This document shows, one piece after another, positions 7,298-15,514 of a stretch of 38,918 nt of DNA. A program made the position numbers and the translations under genes. The notes beneath the pieces are model-generated. The model had not been told where the DNA came from, ran no database searches, and saw only the letters and a list, made by a program, of their open reading frames with translations. Within the stretch, counting starts at the first letter, position 1. Each line of letters starts with the position of its first letter. The stretch comes from Gammaproteobacteria bacterium (GTDB lineage Bacteria > Pseudomonadota > Gammaproteobacteria > JAJPIJ01). The stretch is from NCBI GenBank assembly GCA_022072255.1, contig JAJVHZ010000088.1, forward strand, positions 1 through 38,918. Reading direction: 5' to 3'.

Positions 7298-8239
7298 GTG
7301 ACCAGTCCACGCCTACGCATCGTTTTCGCCGGCACGCCGGAGTTCGCGGCCGTTTCGTTGCGGGCCTTGCTCGACGACGGCAGCAACGGCGTCGTCGCCG
7401 TCTACTGTCAGCCGGATCGGCCGGCCGGACGCGGCCGGCAGTTGACCGCCTGCGCGGTCAAGCGGCTGGCCGTCGAAAGAGGGCTGCCGGTGTATCAGCC
7501 GACCAGCTTCAAGGAGGCGCCGGAGCTGGAGGCCTTCCGCGCCCTGCAGCCGGACCTTCTGGTCGTCGTGGCATACGGCCTGATATTGCCGCGCACCCTG
7601 CTCGAAATTCCGCGCCTTGGCTGCATTAACGTCCACGCGTCCCTGCTGCCGCGCTGGCGCGGCGCGGCCCCGATCGAGCGCGCCATCATGGCGGGCGACA
7701 CGGAGACCGGCGTCACGCTGATGCGCGTTGAGCCCAGGCTCGACAGCGGCCCTGTGCTTGCCGCGGCCCGTTGCCCGATCGCGGAGGACGATACGGCGGG
7801 CGCTCTCCACGACAGACTCGCGCGCCTGGGAGCGGCATTGCTGGTCTCGACGCTGCCATTCCTGGAGAGCGAAACGGTCACTGCAATCCGGCAGGACGAC
7901 AGTCTGGCGACATACGCGGCCAAGATTGACAGGCGGGAGGCCGAACTCGAATGGTCGCTGAGCGCCGCGGAACTCGCCCGCCGCGTGCGCGCGCTGAATC
8001 CCCGACTCGGCGCCATCGCCACCATCGCAGGCGAGACGGTGAAGATCTGGCGGGCTGAGAGCACCGGGGAGATCTGCGCCAGACCACCGGGGGAGATTGT
8101 GCGGGCGGGACCGGCCGGAATCGACATCGCGACCGGAGACGGGGTGCTGCGGCTGCTTTCGATTCAACCACCCGGCCGGCGTCCGGTATCCGTCGCGGAC
8201 TTTCTCAACGCCAGGCCCAGGCTGAAGGAACACGCTTGA
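7298..8239 (+). CDS. fmt: Methionyl-tRNA formyltransferase
   Basis: Fmt transfers the formyl group of 10-formyl-THF to initiator Met-tRNA. The 313-residue protein opens with the Rossmann strand IVFAGTPEFAA (8-18). It carries the formyltransferase motif NVHASLLPRWRGAAPI (111-126), with catalytic Asn111 and His113, followed by GDTETGVTLM. The C-terminal tRNA-binding OB-fold domain covers about residues 205-310. The start is GTG at 7298, 46 bases after def. The stop TGA overlaps the TTG start of rsmB by one base frame (TTGA), which points to translational coupling. Confidence 0.98.
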   Translation: MTSPRLRIVFAGTPEFAAVSLRALLDDGSNGVVAVYCQPDRPAGRGRQLTACAVKRLAVERGLPVYQPTSFKEAPELEAFRALQPDLLVVVAYGLILPRTLLEIPRLGCINVHASLLPRWRGAAPIERAIMAGDTETGVTLMRVEPRLDSGPVLAAARCPIAEDDTAGALHDRLARLGAALLVSTLPFLESETVTAIRQDDSLATYAAKIDRREAELEWSLSAAELARRVRALNPRLGAIATIAGETVKIWRAESTGEICARPPGEIVRAGPAGIDIATGDGVLRLLSIQPPGRRPVSVADFLNARPRLKEHA

Positions 8240-9579
8240 GGCGCATCGCTCCCGGCCGGGCGAGGGGCGCGCCGATCATGGGTGCAGCCGCGCGCGCCGC
8301 CGCCGCGCGCGTCGTCCGGGCGGTTATCGACCGAGGTCGGTCGCTGGAAGCTGCACTGACGCCGGAACTCGGCGCGATCGCAGCCGAGGATGCGCCCCTG
8401 TGCCGGGAGCTGAGCTTCGGCACGCTGCGCTTCGAACCGAGGCTCGCGTGGCTTGCGGAGCGACTGCTGCGCCAGCCTTTGCCGGCAAGCGCCCGCGATG
8501 TGCACGCGCTGCTGCTCGTCGGACTGTATCAACTCGACCAGCTCGGCACTCCACCGCATGTGGCCGTCTCCACGACCGTGGAGGCCTGCCGGCACCTCCG
8601 GCAGAACTGGGCGTGCGCGTTGGTGAACGGCACGCTCAGAAATTTCGAACGCTATCAGCCATCGCTGCGCGCCGAGGCCGAGGCGTCGCCGGTGGCGCGA
8701 TTCGCGCATCCGCCGTGGATGATCCAGGCGGCGCGGAGAGACTATCCCCACGAGTGGCAGGCGCTGCTGGAGGCGAACAACGCCCGCGCGCCCATGACGC
8801 TGCGCGTCAATCTGCGTGCGACCTCGCGCGAGCTGTACTTGCGACGGCTGGCCGCGGCGGGCATCTCCGCGGCCGCCACGGTGCACAGCCGCTGCGGGGT
8901 CACTCTCGCCGCGCCACTCGCCGTTTCGATCCTGCCCGGTTTCGATGACGGCCAGGTCTCCGTGCAGGACGAAGCGGCGCAGCTCGCAGCGCCGCTGCTG
9001 GCTCCGCTTCCCGGCCAGCGCGTGCTGGACGCCTGCGCCGCGCCCGGCGGCAAGGCGGCCCATCTGCTGGAGGCATCCCCGCAGGTCGGCGAACTACTGG
9101 CCGTCGACGCGGACGACCGCCGCCTGGAGCGCCTGAGATCGACGCTTGCCCGACTGAGCTTGAACGCGCGCGTGCAGACCGGCAGTGCGCTGCAGCCGCA
9201 GTCATGGTGGGACGGGCGCAGCTTCGAGCGCATTCTGCTCGATGCGCCCTGCAGCGCGACCGGGGTCATCCGCCGGCACCCCGATATCAAGGCGCTGCGA
9301 CGGCCATCGGACATCCAGGCCCTGGCGAGCATGCAGGGACGCATGCTGGGGGCGCTCTGGCCCCTGCTGGCCCGTGGCGGTAAGCTGCTTTACTCGACGT
9401 GCTCGGTATTCCCCGAGGAGAATCATTTGACGGTACAGGAGTTTCTGGCCGCGACCCCGGATGCCACCGAGGCCGGTTTCACCGCAGCATGGGGCCGCGC
9501 GAGCCCCGTCGGACGCCAGATCCTGCCGGGCGAGGGCAATATGGACGGCTTTTTCTATGCCTTGCTGGTCAAGCATTGA
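8236..9579 (+). CDS. rsmB: 16S rRNA m5C967 methyltransferase RsmB
   Basis: RsmB (Fmu/Sun) methylates C967 of 16S rRNA with S-adenosylmethionine. The 447-residue protein has an N-terminal NusB-like RNA-binding domain (about 15-145) and a C-terminal Rossmann methyltransferase. The latter shows the SAM motif LDACAAPGGKAAHLLE, the motif LLDAPCSATGVIRRHPD and the catalytic-cysteine motif STCSVFPEENH. The chosen start is TTG at 8236. It overlaps the fmt stop, and AAGGA six bases upstream is a good ribosome binding site. ATG at 8278 is the alternative. The 3' end overlaps the next gene by about 23 bases. Confidence 0.96.
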   Translation: MRRIAPGRARGAPIMGAAARAAAARVVRAVIDRGRSLEAALTPELGAIAAEDAPLCRELSFGTLRFEPRLAWLAERLLRQPLPASARDVHALLLVGLYQLDQLGTPPHVAVSTTVEACRHLRQNWACALVNGTLRNFERYQPSLRAEAEASPVARFAHPPWMIQAARRDYPHEWQALLEANNARAPMTLRVNLRATSRELYLRRLAAAGISAAATVHSRCGVTLAAPLAVSILPGFDDGQVSVQDEAAQLAAPLLAPLPGQRVLDACAAPGGKAAHLLEASPQVGELLAVDADDRRLERLRSTLARLSLNARVQTGSALQPQSWWDGRSFERILLDAPCSATGVIRRHPDIKALRRPSDIQALASMQGRMLGALWPLLARGGKLLYSTCSVFPEENHLTVQEFLAATPDATEAGFTAAWGRASPVGRQILPGEGNMDGFFYALLVKH

Positions 9580-10135
9580 GCGGTGGCGCCTGGTCTGGAT
9601 CACCGCCCTGCTCGGGGGCCTTTGCGTATTGCAGGATGTCCGCGCGGAGGGCTACGAGGTCCGCAGCGTCGCGGGTCGCGTCGTCAACGGGATATACGTC
9701 GTGGACAGCTCGATTGATATCGGACTTTCCGAGGACATGCGCAACGCGCTGAACAGCGGCGTTGCATTGACCTTCCTCGTCGAGGTGGAGATTCACGCGC
9801 CGCGGCGCTATATCTGGGATGCGCTCATCGTGCGCAGCACGCAAAGACTGACGCTTGAATACCATGCGCTGACGGGCGGATACGTGGTCAACAACGAGAG
9901 CACCCATACCCGTCGCAGCTTCCCTTCCCTGAACGAAGCCCTGAATGGGCTCGGCGAATTGCGGGGAATGGCTGTCTCCGAAGAGCGCTTTCTTCCTGCC
10001 GACACTTCGTGCTCGGGTCGCTTGCGGGTGAGCCTCGACGTGGAATCGCTGCCACCGCCGCTGCGTCCGATAGCCTACCTGTCGCCGCAGTGGCACCTGC
10101 GCTCGGACTGGCGGCGATGGACAGTTGAGCGATGA
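9557..10135 (+). CDS. DUF4390 family periplasmic protein
   Basis: A 192-residue protein of the DUF4390 family, which typically lies between rsmB and ntrY in Gamma- and Betaproteobacteria. The N-terminus is a signal peptide or anchor (RWRLVWITALLGGLCVLQ, then VRA before EG). The rest is beta-rich, without catalytic motifs, and ends in a WHLRSDWRRW stretch. The start is taken as ATG at 9557, inside the end of rsmB, because upstream codons of the open frame read as a shadow of rsmB. The stop overlaps the ntrY ATG (ATGA), so it is translationally coupled to the sensor kinase. A role near NtrY in the envelope is suggested by position only. Confidence 0.85.
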   Translation: MPCWSSIERWRLVWITALLGGLCVLQDVRAEGYEVRSVAGRVVNGIYVVDSSIDIGLSEDMRNALNSGVALTFLVEVEIHAPRRYIWDALIVRSTQRLTLEYHALTGGYVVNNESTHTRRSFPSLNEALNGLGELRGMAVSEERFLPADTSCSGRLRVSLDVESLPPPLRPIAYLSPQWHLRSDWRRWTVER

Positions 10136-12408
10136 GCCGGCACACCCGTATCGGCGCCTTTGTCCTCGCATTGAGCGTCACTCTGCTCGTATCGCTCGTG
10201 ATGATGAGCGAAGCGATGCAGAACCGCACCCGCTTCAGTCACATCTATTCGTTGCTGCTGGTCGTGAACGCGCTCGGCCTGCTCGGCTTCCTCGGCCTCA
10301 TCGTGGCCAACCTGAGGCGGCTGATCGGCGAGCTGCGGCAGGAGCGCGCCGGCGCCCGGCTGAAACGCCGATTGACACTGCTGTTCGTACTGCTTTCCAC
10401 CATCCCGGTGCTGACGGTCTACGGATTCTCGCTGGAGTTCCTGCGGCGGGGCATCGACAACTGGTTCGACGTGCGCGTTTCCTCCGCGCTGGAGGATGCC
10501 CTGAATCTCAGCCGCGCGTCGCTGGACATGCGCATGCGCGACCTGCTGCGACAGACATCGCAGCTGGCGGAGTCGATCACCGATTCCGAGGACGGCGCCG
10601 ATCCGCTGCGATTCGAACAGCTGCAGCTGCCCGAGAGCCTCGTCGTCGAGAATCCCTTCAGCCCCGGTGCCGTGAATCTTCAGGAACTGCTGCATCGCAG
10701 CGGCGCCGAGGAACTCACCCTCATGACCACGAAAGGCGCCGTACTCGAACACAGCAGCTTCGCCACTGACATCGTCCCGTCGATGCCGGCGGAGACCGTG
10801 CTGTTGCAGCTTCGGCAGAACCAGAACTACATCGCGCTGGAACCTGTACGGGACAGCGGCCTGGCGATTCGCGTGGTCGTGAACGTGCCAAGCAGTACGG
10901 GCGGCGAGGGGCGAGTGCTGCAGGCCCTGTATCCGGTCGCCGAACGCATGCGCACACTGGCCGACAACGTGCAATCCGCGTTCATTCAATACAAGGAGCT
11001 GGCCTACCTGCGCGACCGGCTGAAAGTCAGCTTCATGATGACACTGACGCTGGTGCTGCTGTTCAGCATATTCACCGCGGTGTGGGCCGCGTTTTACACG
11101 GCACAGAGGCTTTCCGATCCCATCCATGCCCTCGCCGAGGGGACCAAGGCGGTGGCCGCCGGCGATTACGACACGCGGCTTCCGGTACCCGGGGCCGACG
11201 ATATCGGCGTGCTGGTGCATTCCTTCAACGAGATGACGCGCCGGCTGGCCGAGGCACGCGACGAAGCGCAGCAGAGCCGCGATGAGGTGGAGAGGCAGCG
11301 CGCCTACCTGGAGACGGTCCTCGGGCGGCTCTCCTCCGGAGTCCTGACCGTCAGCGACAATGGCGAATTGCGCACTGCCAATGCCACCGCGGCACAGCTA
11401 CTCGGGATCGCGCCGGGACCCCTGCCGGCCACAACGCTACCCTCCCTGATTGAAAGCCACGCCCACCTCGAGCCATTTGTCGACTGCGTCCGCAGCCACC
11501 TGCAGCAGGGCCGCGGCGATTGGCAGGAACAGGTGACTGTCTTCGGACCAAGCGGACGCAAGGTCATCATGTGCCGTGGCGCCCGCCTGGACGCGAGCGC
11601 CGAGGACGAGGCGGACCACGTGATCGTGTTCGACGACGTCACCGCCCTGATCCAGGGACAGCGCGATGCGGCATGGAGCGAGGTCGCCCGCCGTCTGGCC
11701 CATGAGATCAAGAACCCATTGACGCCCATCCAATTGTCAGCCGAGCGCCTGCGGCACAAATATCTCCGTACCCCGGGTTCCGAGGAGGGCGAGGTCCTCG
11801 ACCGGCTGACGAACACGATCATCCAGCAGGTCGAGACCATGAAGGGGATGGTCAACACGTTCTCCGAGTACGCCCGTTCGCCGCGCATACAGCAGGAGCC
11901 GATACAGCTCAATCACCTCATCGAGACCGTGGTCGATCTCTACCGCAGCGACGAGCAGCGCGTTCGCATCGAGACCGACCTCGCTGCCGACATCCCTACG
12001 CTGCATGCCGACCCCAACCGATTGCGTCAACTGCTCAACAACCTGATCTGCAACGCGATGGAGGCCCAGTCCGAGAAGGCCGAGTGCTACGTGCGGATCG
12101 GCACGCGCATGCACGAGGAGGCGCACGGTACCAGCGTGGAGATACGCGTCGAGGATCGCGGGAACGGGATAGCGCCGGAACTGCTGAACCAGGTGTTCGA
12201 GCCGTACGTCACCACCAAGCCCAAGGGGACCGGCCTGGGGTTGGCAATCGTGAAGAAGATCGTCGAGGAGCACGGTGGTATCGTGTGGATGGAGAACACC
12301 AGTGGCGGAGGCGCGTGCGCCTCTGTCAGACTTCCGGTAACCGCTCCCGAGCACGCCCCGGCCCCCTACCCGCGCAATGAGGCCAACGTTCATGGCAGAG
12401 TCGCATAA
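10132..12408 (+). CDS. ntrY: NtrY-type membrane sensor histidine kinase
   Basis: A 758-residue sensor kinase of the NtrY family, which in other bacteria responds to nitrogen, redox or envelope state. Hydrophobic segments are at about 7-25, 38-60, 81-101 and 300-323. The region 102-299 is probably the periplasmic sensor. A HAMP linker (about 322-375) and a PAS domain (about 385-505) follow. The phosphoacceptor motif is RRLAHEIKNPLTP with His524. The ATPase domain holds the N box LLNNLICNAMEA, DRGNGIAPELL and GTGLGLAIVKKI. All kinase motifs look intact. The ATG overlaps the DUF4390 stop. The partner regulator NtrX lies downstream after a 156-base gap that holds a doubtful small frame. Confidence 0.93.
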   Translation: MSRHTRIGAFVLALSVTLLVSLVMMSEAMQNRTRFSHIYSLLLVVNALGLLGFLGLIVANLRRLIGELRQERAGARLKRRLTLLFVLLSTIPVLTVYGFSLEFLRRGIDNWFDVRVSSALEDALNLSRASLDMRMRDLLRQTSQLAESITDSEDGADPLRFEQLQLPESLVVENPFSPGAVNLQELLHRSGAEELTLMTTKGAVLEHSSFATDIVPSMPAETVLLQLRQNQNYIALEPVRDSGLAIRVVVNVPSSTGGEGRVLQALYPVAERMRTLADNVQSAFIQYKELAYLRDRLKVSFMMTLTLVLLFSIFTAVWAAFYTAQRLSDPIHALAEGTKAVAAGDYDTRLPVPGADDIGVLVHSFNEMTRRLAEARDEAQQSRDEVERQRAYLETVLGRLSSGVLTVSDNGELRTANATAAQLLGIAPGPLPATTLPSLIESHAHLEPFVDCVRSHLQQGRGDWQEQVTVFGPSGRKVIMCRGARLDASAEDEADHVIVFDDVTALIQGQRDAAWSEVARRLAHEIKNPLTPIQLSAERLRHKYLRTPGSEEGEVLDRLTNTIIQQVETMKGMVNTFSEYARSPRIQQEPIQLNHLIETVVDLYRSDEQRVRIETDLAADIPTLHADPNRLRQLLNNLICNAMEAQSEKAECYVRIGTRMHEEAHGTSVEIRVEDRGNGIAPELLNQVFEPYVTTKPKGTGLGLAIVKKIVEEHGGIVWMENTSGGGACASVRLPVTAPEHAPAPYPRNEANVHGRVA

Positions 12409-12568
12409 TCAGCACCACGATGGCGGGCGTCGTGCACGCCCGCGCCCCGCAGCGCACGACTTCGCCGCCGCCAGCTTCCTGCAGGTTCCGGATCAGGCCA
12501 TTGATCCCGGAATCGAATCGGGCACGGTGCTGCGCGTGGCAACTCCTGGCTGGGGAATCGACCGATGA
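12392..12568 (+). CDS. Doubtful small ORF between ntrY and ntrX
   Basis: A 58-codon frame beginning MAESHNQHHDGG overlaps the end of ntrY and ends in a TGA that overlaps the ntrX ATG (ATGA). That overlap is the pattern of translational coupling seen elsewhere in this window. Against it, no ribosome binding site is visible before 12392. The composition is low-complexity (Arg/Ala/Pro-rich start) and no family was recognised. Third-position GC is about two thirds, not clearly coding. It may be a leader that couples ntrX to ntrY translation, or simply spacer. Confidence 0.2.
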   Translation: MAESHNQHHDGGRRARPRPAAHDFAAASFLQVPDQAIDPGIESGTVLRVATPGWGIDR

Positions 12569-13953
12569 GCGCCGGACAGCATATTCTCGTCGTAGACGAC
12601 GAAGAGGCGATACGCAGCCTGCTGCGCGAGATACTCGAGGACGAAGGGTTTTCCGTCGCCACCGCGGGCAACGTCGCCGAGGCGAAGGAGGCGCGGCGGG
12701 TACGCAGACCGGATCTCGTTCTGCTGGATATCTGGATGCCGGACGGTGACGGTATCACGCTGCTGAAGGAGTGGGCGCAGGGCTACGGAATGGACGTTCC
12801 CGTGATCATGATCTCCGGCCACGGCACGGTCGAGACCGCGGTCGAGGCCACGCGCATCGGGGCGTTCGATTTTCTCGAGAAGCCGCTGTCCCACGGCAAG
12901 CTGCTGGTCACCATCGAGCGTGCGCTGGAAATGGCGGCGCTGCGCCGCGAGAACATCGGGCTGAGGCGCCAGGCGGCAAGCACGGAGCTGCTCGGTTCCA
13001 GTCGCGCCATCACGCAACTGAAGGAGCAGATACAACGGATCGCACACCACAACACCACCGTGTTCCTCACCGGCGAATCCGGCACCGGCAAGGAGGTATT
13101 CGCCCGCTTCCTGCACACGCACAGTCCGCGTGCGCGCAACGTGTTTCTCTCCGTGAATATCGGGGGTCTCGCCCGCGATTCCCTGGAGCAGGAGATATTC
13201 GGATCGGAGAGCAAGGGCCGCGTGCATTTTGGGGCTCTGGAGCAGGCCAGCGGCGGGACCCTGTTGCTCAAGGACATCACCGACCTGAGCCTCGAGATGC
13301 AGGCACGCCTGCTCAACGCCCTGGAGACCCAGTCATTGGTGCGGGTGGACGGTCTGGATCCGGTGCGGATAGACGTGCGCATCGTGGCGGCCACCCGCCA
13401 TGACCTGAAGGCGGCGGTGGACGCGGGCCAGTTTCGAGACGATCTCTACTACCACCTCAACGTCGTTCCCCTGCGGATCCCGGCACTGCGACAGCACGCC
13501 GAGGACGTGCCGGAGCTCCTCGCCTATTACCTGGACCTGTTCGTCGCACAGGAAGGCCTTCCGCGCCGGCAGTTCTCGAACGCCGCGCTGCAGCGGCTGC
13601 GTGCCTATGCCTGGCCCGGGAACGTGCGTGAACTGAAGAATCTCGTGCAGCGCCTGCTCATCCTCGGATCCGGTCCGGTGATCGAGGCCCCCGAGATCGA
13701 ACAGGCACTCGGAATCCGGCCGGTATCCGCTGTCGAGAGCAGGCCGGGCTTCGATCTGCCGATGCGCGAGGCGCGCGAACAGTTCGAAAAGGCGTATCTC
13801 GAGTACCAGCTGCAGCACGAACAGGGCAATGTCTCCAAGGTGGCCGAGCGGATCGGACTGGAGCGCACTCATCTTCACAGGAAACTTCGCGCGCTCGGGA
13901 TCGACCCCAAGTACATCAAACACGCGAGCGGCCGCGCCCGGGAAGATGCCTAG
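12565..13953 (+). CDS. ntrX: NtrX-type response regulator lacking the GAFTGA loop
   Basis: A 462-residue NtrC-family regulator paired with NtrY. The receiver domain (about 5-125) has the acidic pair Asp11-Asp12, phosphoacceptor Asp55 and Lys106. The AAA+ domain (about 140-385) has an intact Walker A GESGTGKE (170-177) and an arginine-finger region FRDDLYYHL (290-298). The sigma-54 contact loop that normally reads GAFTGA is missing: after FG at 212-213 the sequence is shorter and reads SESKGRVHFGALEQA. The Walker B segment reads GGTLLLKDI instead of GGTLFLDEI. The C-terminal Fis-type helix-turn-helix (about 418-447) is intact. It is therefore likely a DNA-binding regulator that does not activate sigma-54 polymerase. 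The ATG at 12565 overlaps the stop of the small upstream frame. Confidence 0.92.
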   Translation: MSAGQHILVVDDEEAIRSLLREILEDEGFSVATAGNVAEAKEARRVRRPDLVLLDIWMPDGDGITLLKEWAQGYGMDVPVIMISGHGTVETAVEATRIGAFDFLEKPLSHGKLLVTIERALEMAALRRENIGLRRQAASTELLGSSRAITQLKEQIQRIAHHNTTVFLTGESGTGKEVFARFLHTHSPRARNVFLSVNIGGLARDSLEQEIFGSESKGRVHFGALEQASGGTLLLKDITDLSLEMQARLLNALETQSLVRVDGLDPVRIDVRIVAATRHDLKAAVDAGQFRDDLYYHLNVVPLRIPALRQHAEDVPELLAYYLDLFVAQEGLPRRQFSNAALQRLRAYAWPGNVRELKNLVQRLLILGSGPVIEAPEIEQALGIRPVSAVESRPGFDLPMREAREQFEKAYLEYQLQHEQGNVSKVAERIGLERTHLHRKLRALGIDPKYIKHASGRAREDA

Positions 13954-14039
13954 CGCTGACCGGCACCGTTCATGGGGTGCGCTTACCGACAGGAGACCCG
14001 GTCCGCGCCGCCGGGGGCGATGCGGCACCGCTTGCAAGA

Positions 14040-15017
14040 TCAGCCCGATGTGCAGGCAGCTGCCAGCGGTCCGTTCAACTGCAGGCTGCCGACCAGTTCC
14101 GTAACGTTACCAAACCGGTGTCGCCGCAGGTAATCCACTATCCCGCCGTTTAGCTTGGGGAGGAGCAGGGGGTCGTAGAAAAGGCCCGTGCCCACGCCGA
14201 TACCACTCGCACCGGCGACGAGAAATTCGATTGCATCCTCGACCGTGACGACGCCACCCTGACCGATAATCGGAATGCCGTGCGGCCCGCAGACCTGGTA
14301 GACCTGGTGCACCTTCAGCAGGGCCACCGGCTTGATGGCCGGACCCGAGAGCCCCCCCTGGTTGTTGCCGATTACCGGGCGGCGGGTCTCTATGTCGATC
14401 GCCATGCCCATCAGCGTGTTGATGACGGCGAAACCGTCCGTGCCCGCCTCGATACACCGGCGGGCGTTGTGGGCGATATCGGTCTGGTTCGGCGACAACT
14501 TCGTGATGATGGGCTTGCGTGTGGCGCGCCTGCACACCTCCACAACCCTTGCCGACATCTCCGGATCGTTGCCGAACGCCACGCCACCCTGTTTCACGTT
14601 CGGGCAGGAGATGTTGATCTCGATGGCATCGATCGGCGAATCGTCGAAGATGCGCGTGACCTCCTCGTACTCCTCGACGGTCGAGCCGGAGACATTGGCG
14701 ATGAAGCGGGTCTCGCTGAAGTCGAGCACCGGAAGGATCTCGTCGACCACGTAGCGCGCGCCCGGGTTCTGCAGGCCGATTGCGTTCAACATGCCGCCTG
14801 GCGTCTCGCAGACGCGATGGGGAGGGTTTCCGAGACGAGGGCTCAAGGTCGTGCCCTTCAGGCAGACGGCTCCGGCGTCCCGATTGGAGAAGCCGACGAC
14901 GCGCGTATACTCCTCACCAAAGCCGACACAGCCGGAGAGCAGCACCAGCGGCGTTGCGAACTTCATGCCGCAGAAGTCGAGCTCGAGCATCGCCCTGTCG
15001 GAATCGTTGAGGATCAT
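14040..15017 (-). CDS. pyrD: Dihydroorotate dehydrogenase, class 1B type
   Basis: The enzyme oxidises dihydroorotate to orotate in pyrimidine synthesis, using FMN. The 325-residue sequence has the class 1 active site with cysteine (ISCPN, Cys138), not the serine of the membrane class 2 enzyme. It also has the FMN-binding GGVVTVEDAIEFLVAGASGI segment and the INTLMGMAIDI insert of class 1B. Class 1B enzymes normally work with the electron-transfer subunit PyrK, which is not in the window. The ATG is placed at 15017. A second ATG at 14990 (MLELDFCG) fits the family start well and would leave 29 bases to trmL. The gene converges on ntrX and is divergent from trmL, with start codons almost touching. 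Confidence 0.9.
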   Translation of the reverse strand: MILNDSDRAMLELDFCGMKFATPLVLLSGCVGFGEEYTRVVGFSNRDAGAVCLKGTTLSPRLGNPPHRVCETPGGMLNAIGLQNPGARYVVDEILPVLDFSETRFIANVSGSTVEEYEEVTRIFDDSPIDAIEINISCPNVKQGGVAFGNDPEMSARVVEVCRRATRKPIITKLSPNQTDIAHNARRCIEAGTDGFAVINTLMGMAIDIETRRPVIGNNQGGLSGPAIKPVALLKVHQVYQVCGPHGIPIIGQGGVVTVEDAIEFLVAGASGIGVGTGLFYDPLLLPKLNGGIVDYLRRHRFGNVTELVGSLQLNGPLAAACTSG

Positions 15018-15019
15018 GC

Positions 15020-15493
15020 TTGTTCCACGTCGTCCTGTTTGAGCCGGAAATCCCGCCGAACACCGGCAACATTATACGGTTGTGCGCCAACTCCGGGGTC
15101 AGCCTGCACCTGGTGCAGCCATTGGGATTCCGGCTCGACGACAGGCAACTGCGACGCGCCGGGCTGGACTATCGTGAGCGCGCGGTGGTCACGGCTCACC
15201 GTACGCTGACTGCATTCCGCGACGCGGTGGCGCCGCCGCGGTTGTTTGCCTTTTCCACCCGTGGCGGGCATCGCTACGACGCGGTCGATTACCAGCCGGG
15301 CGACGCGCTGCTGTTCGGCCCGGAGACCCGGGGACTGCCGCAGCACGTGCTGGAGTCGATGCATCCGCAGGACCTGCTGCGCATTCCCATGCTCGGCGAC
15401 TCGCGGAGCCTGAACCTGGCCAATGCGGTGGCTATCGTGGTCTACGAGGCGTGGCGGCAGAACGACTTCCGGACTCGGCCGCCGCAGGACTGA
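15020..15493 (+). CDS. trmL: tRNA (cytidine/uridine-34 2'-O)-methyltransferase TrmL
   Basis: TrmL is a SPOUT methyltransferase that methylates the wobble ribose of tRNA-Leu isoacceptors. The 157-residue protein shows the SPOUT trefoil knot motifs: FEPEIPPNTGNIIRLCA (7-23), LLFGPETRGLP and IPMLGDSRSLNLANAVAI near the C-terminus. The start is TTG at 15020. GAGG at 15009-15012 lies eight bases upstream and is a good ribosome binding site, situated inside the opposite-strand pyrD coding region. No in-frame ATG fits the family start. In other Gammaproteobacteria trmL also sits near secB and gpsA. Confidence 0.96.
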   Translation: MFHVVLFEPEIPPNTGNIIRLCANSGVSLHLVQPLGFRLDDRQLRRAGLDYRERAVVTAHRTLTAFRDAVAPPRLFAFSTRGGHRYDAVDYQPGDALLFGPETRGLPQHVLESMHPQDLLRIPMLGDSRSLNLANAVAIVVYEAWRQNDFRTRPPQD

Positions 15494-15514
15494 CGCGCCG
15501 CTCGGCAGCGCGCT

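Noticed and set aside
13954-14039. Search for a shared terminator between the convergent ntrX and pyrD genes
   Set aside because: No stem with a following T run was found on either strand; the 86 bases hold nothing I can name.
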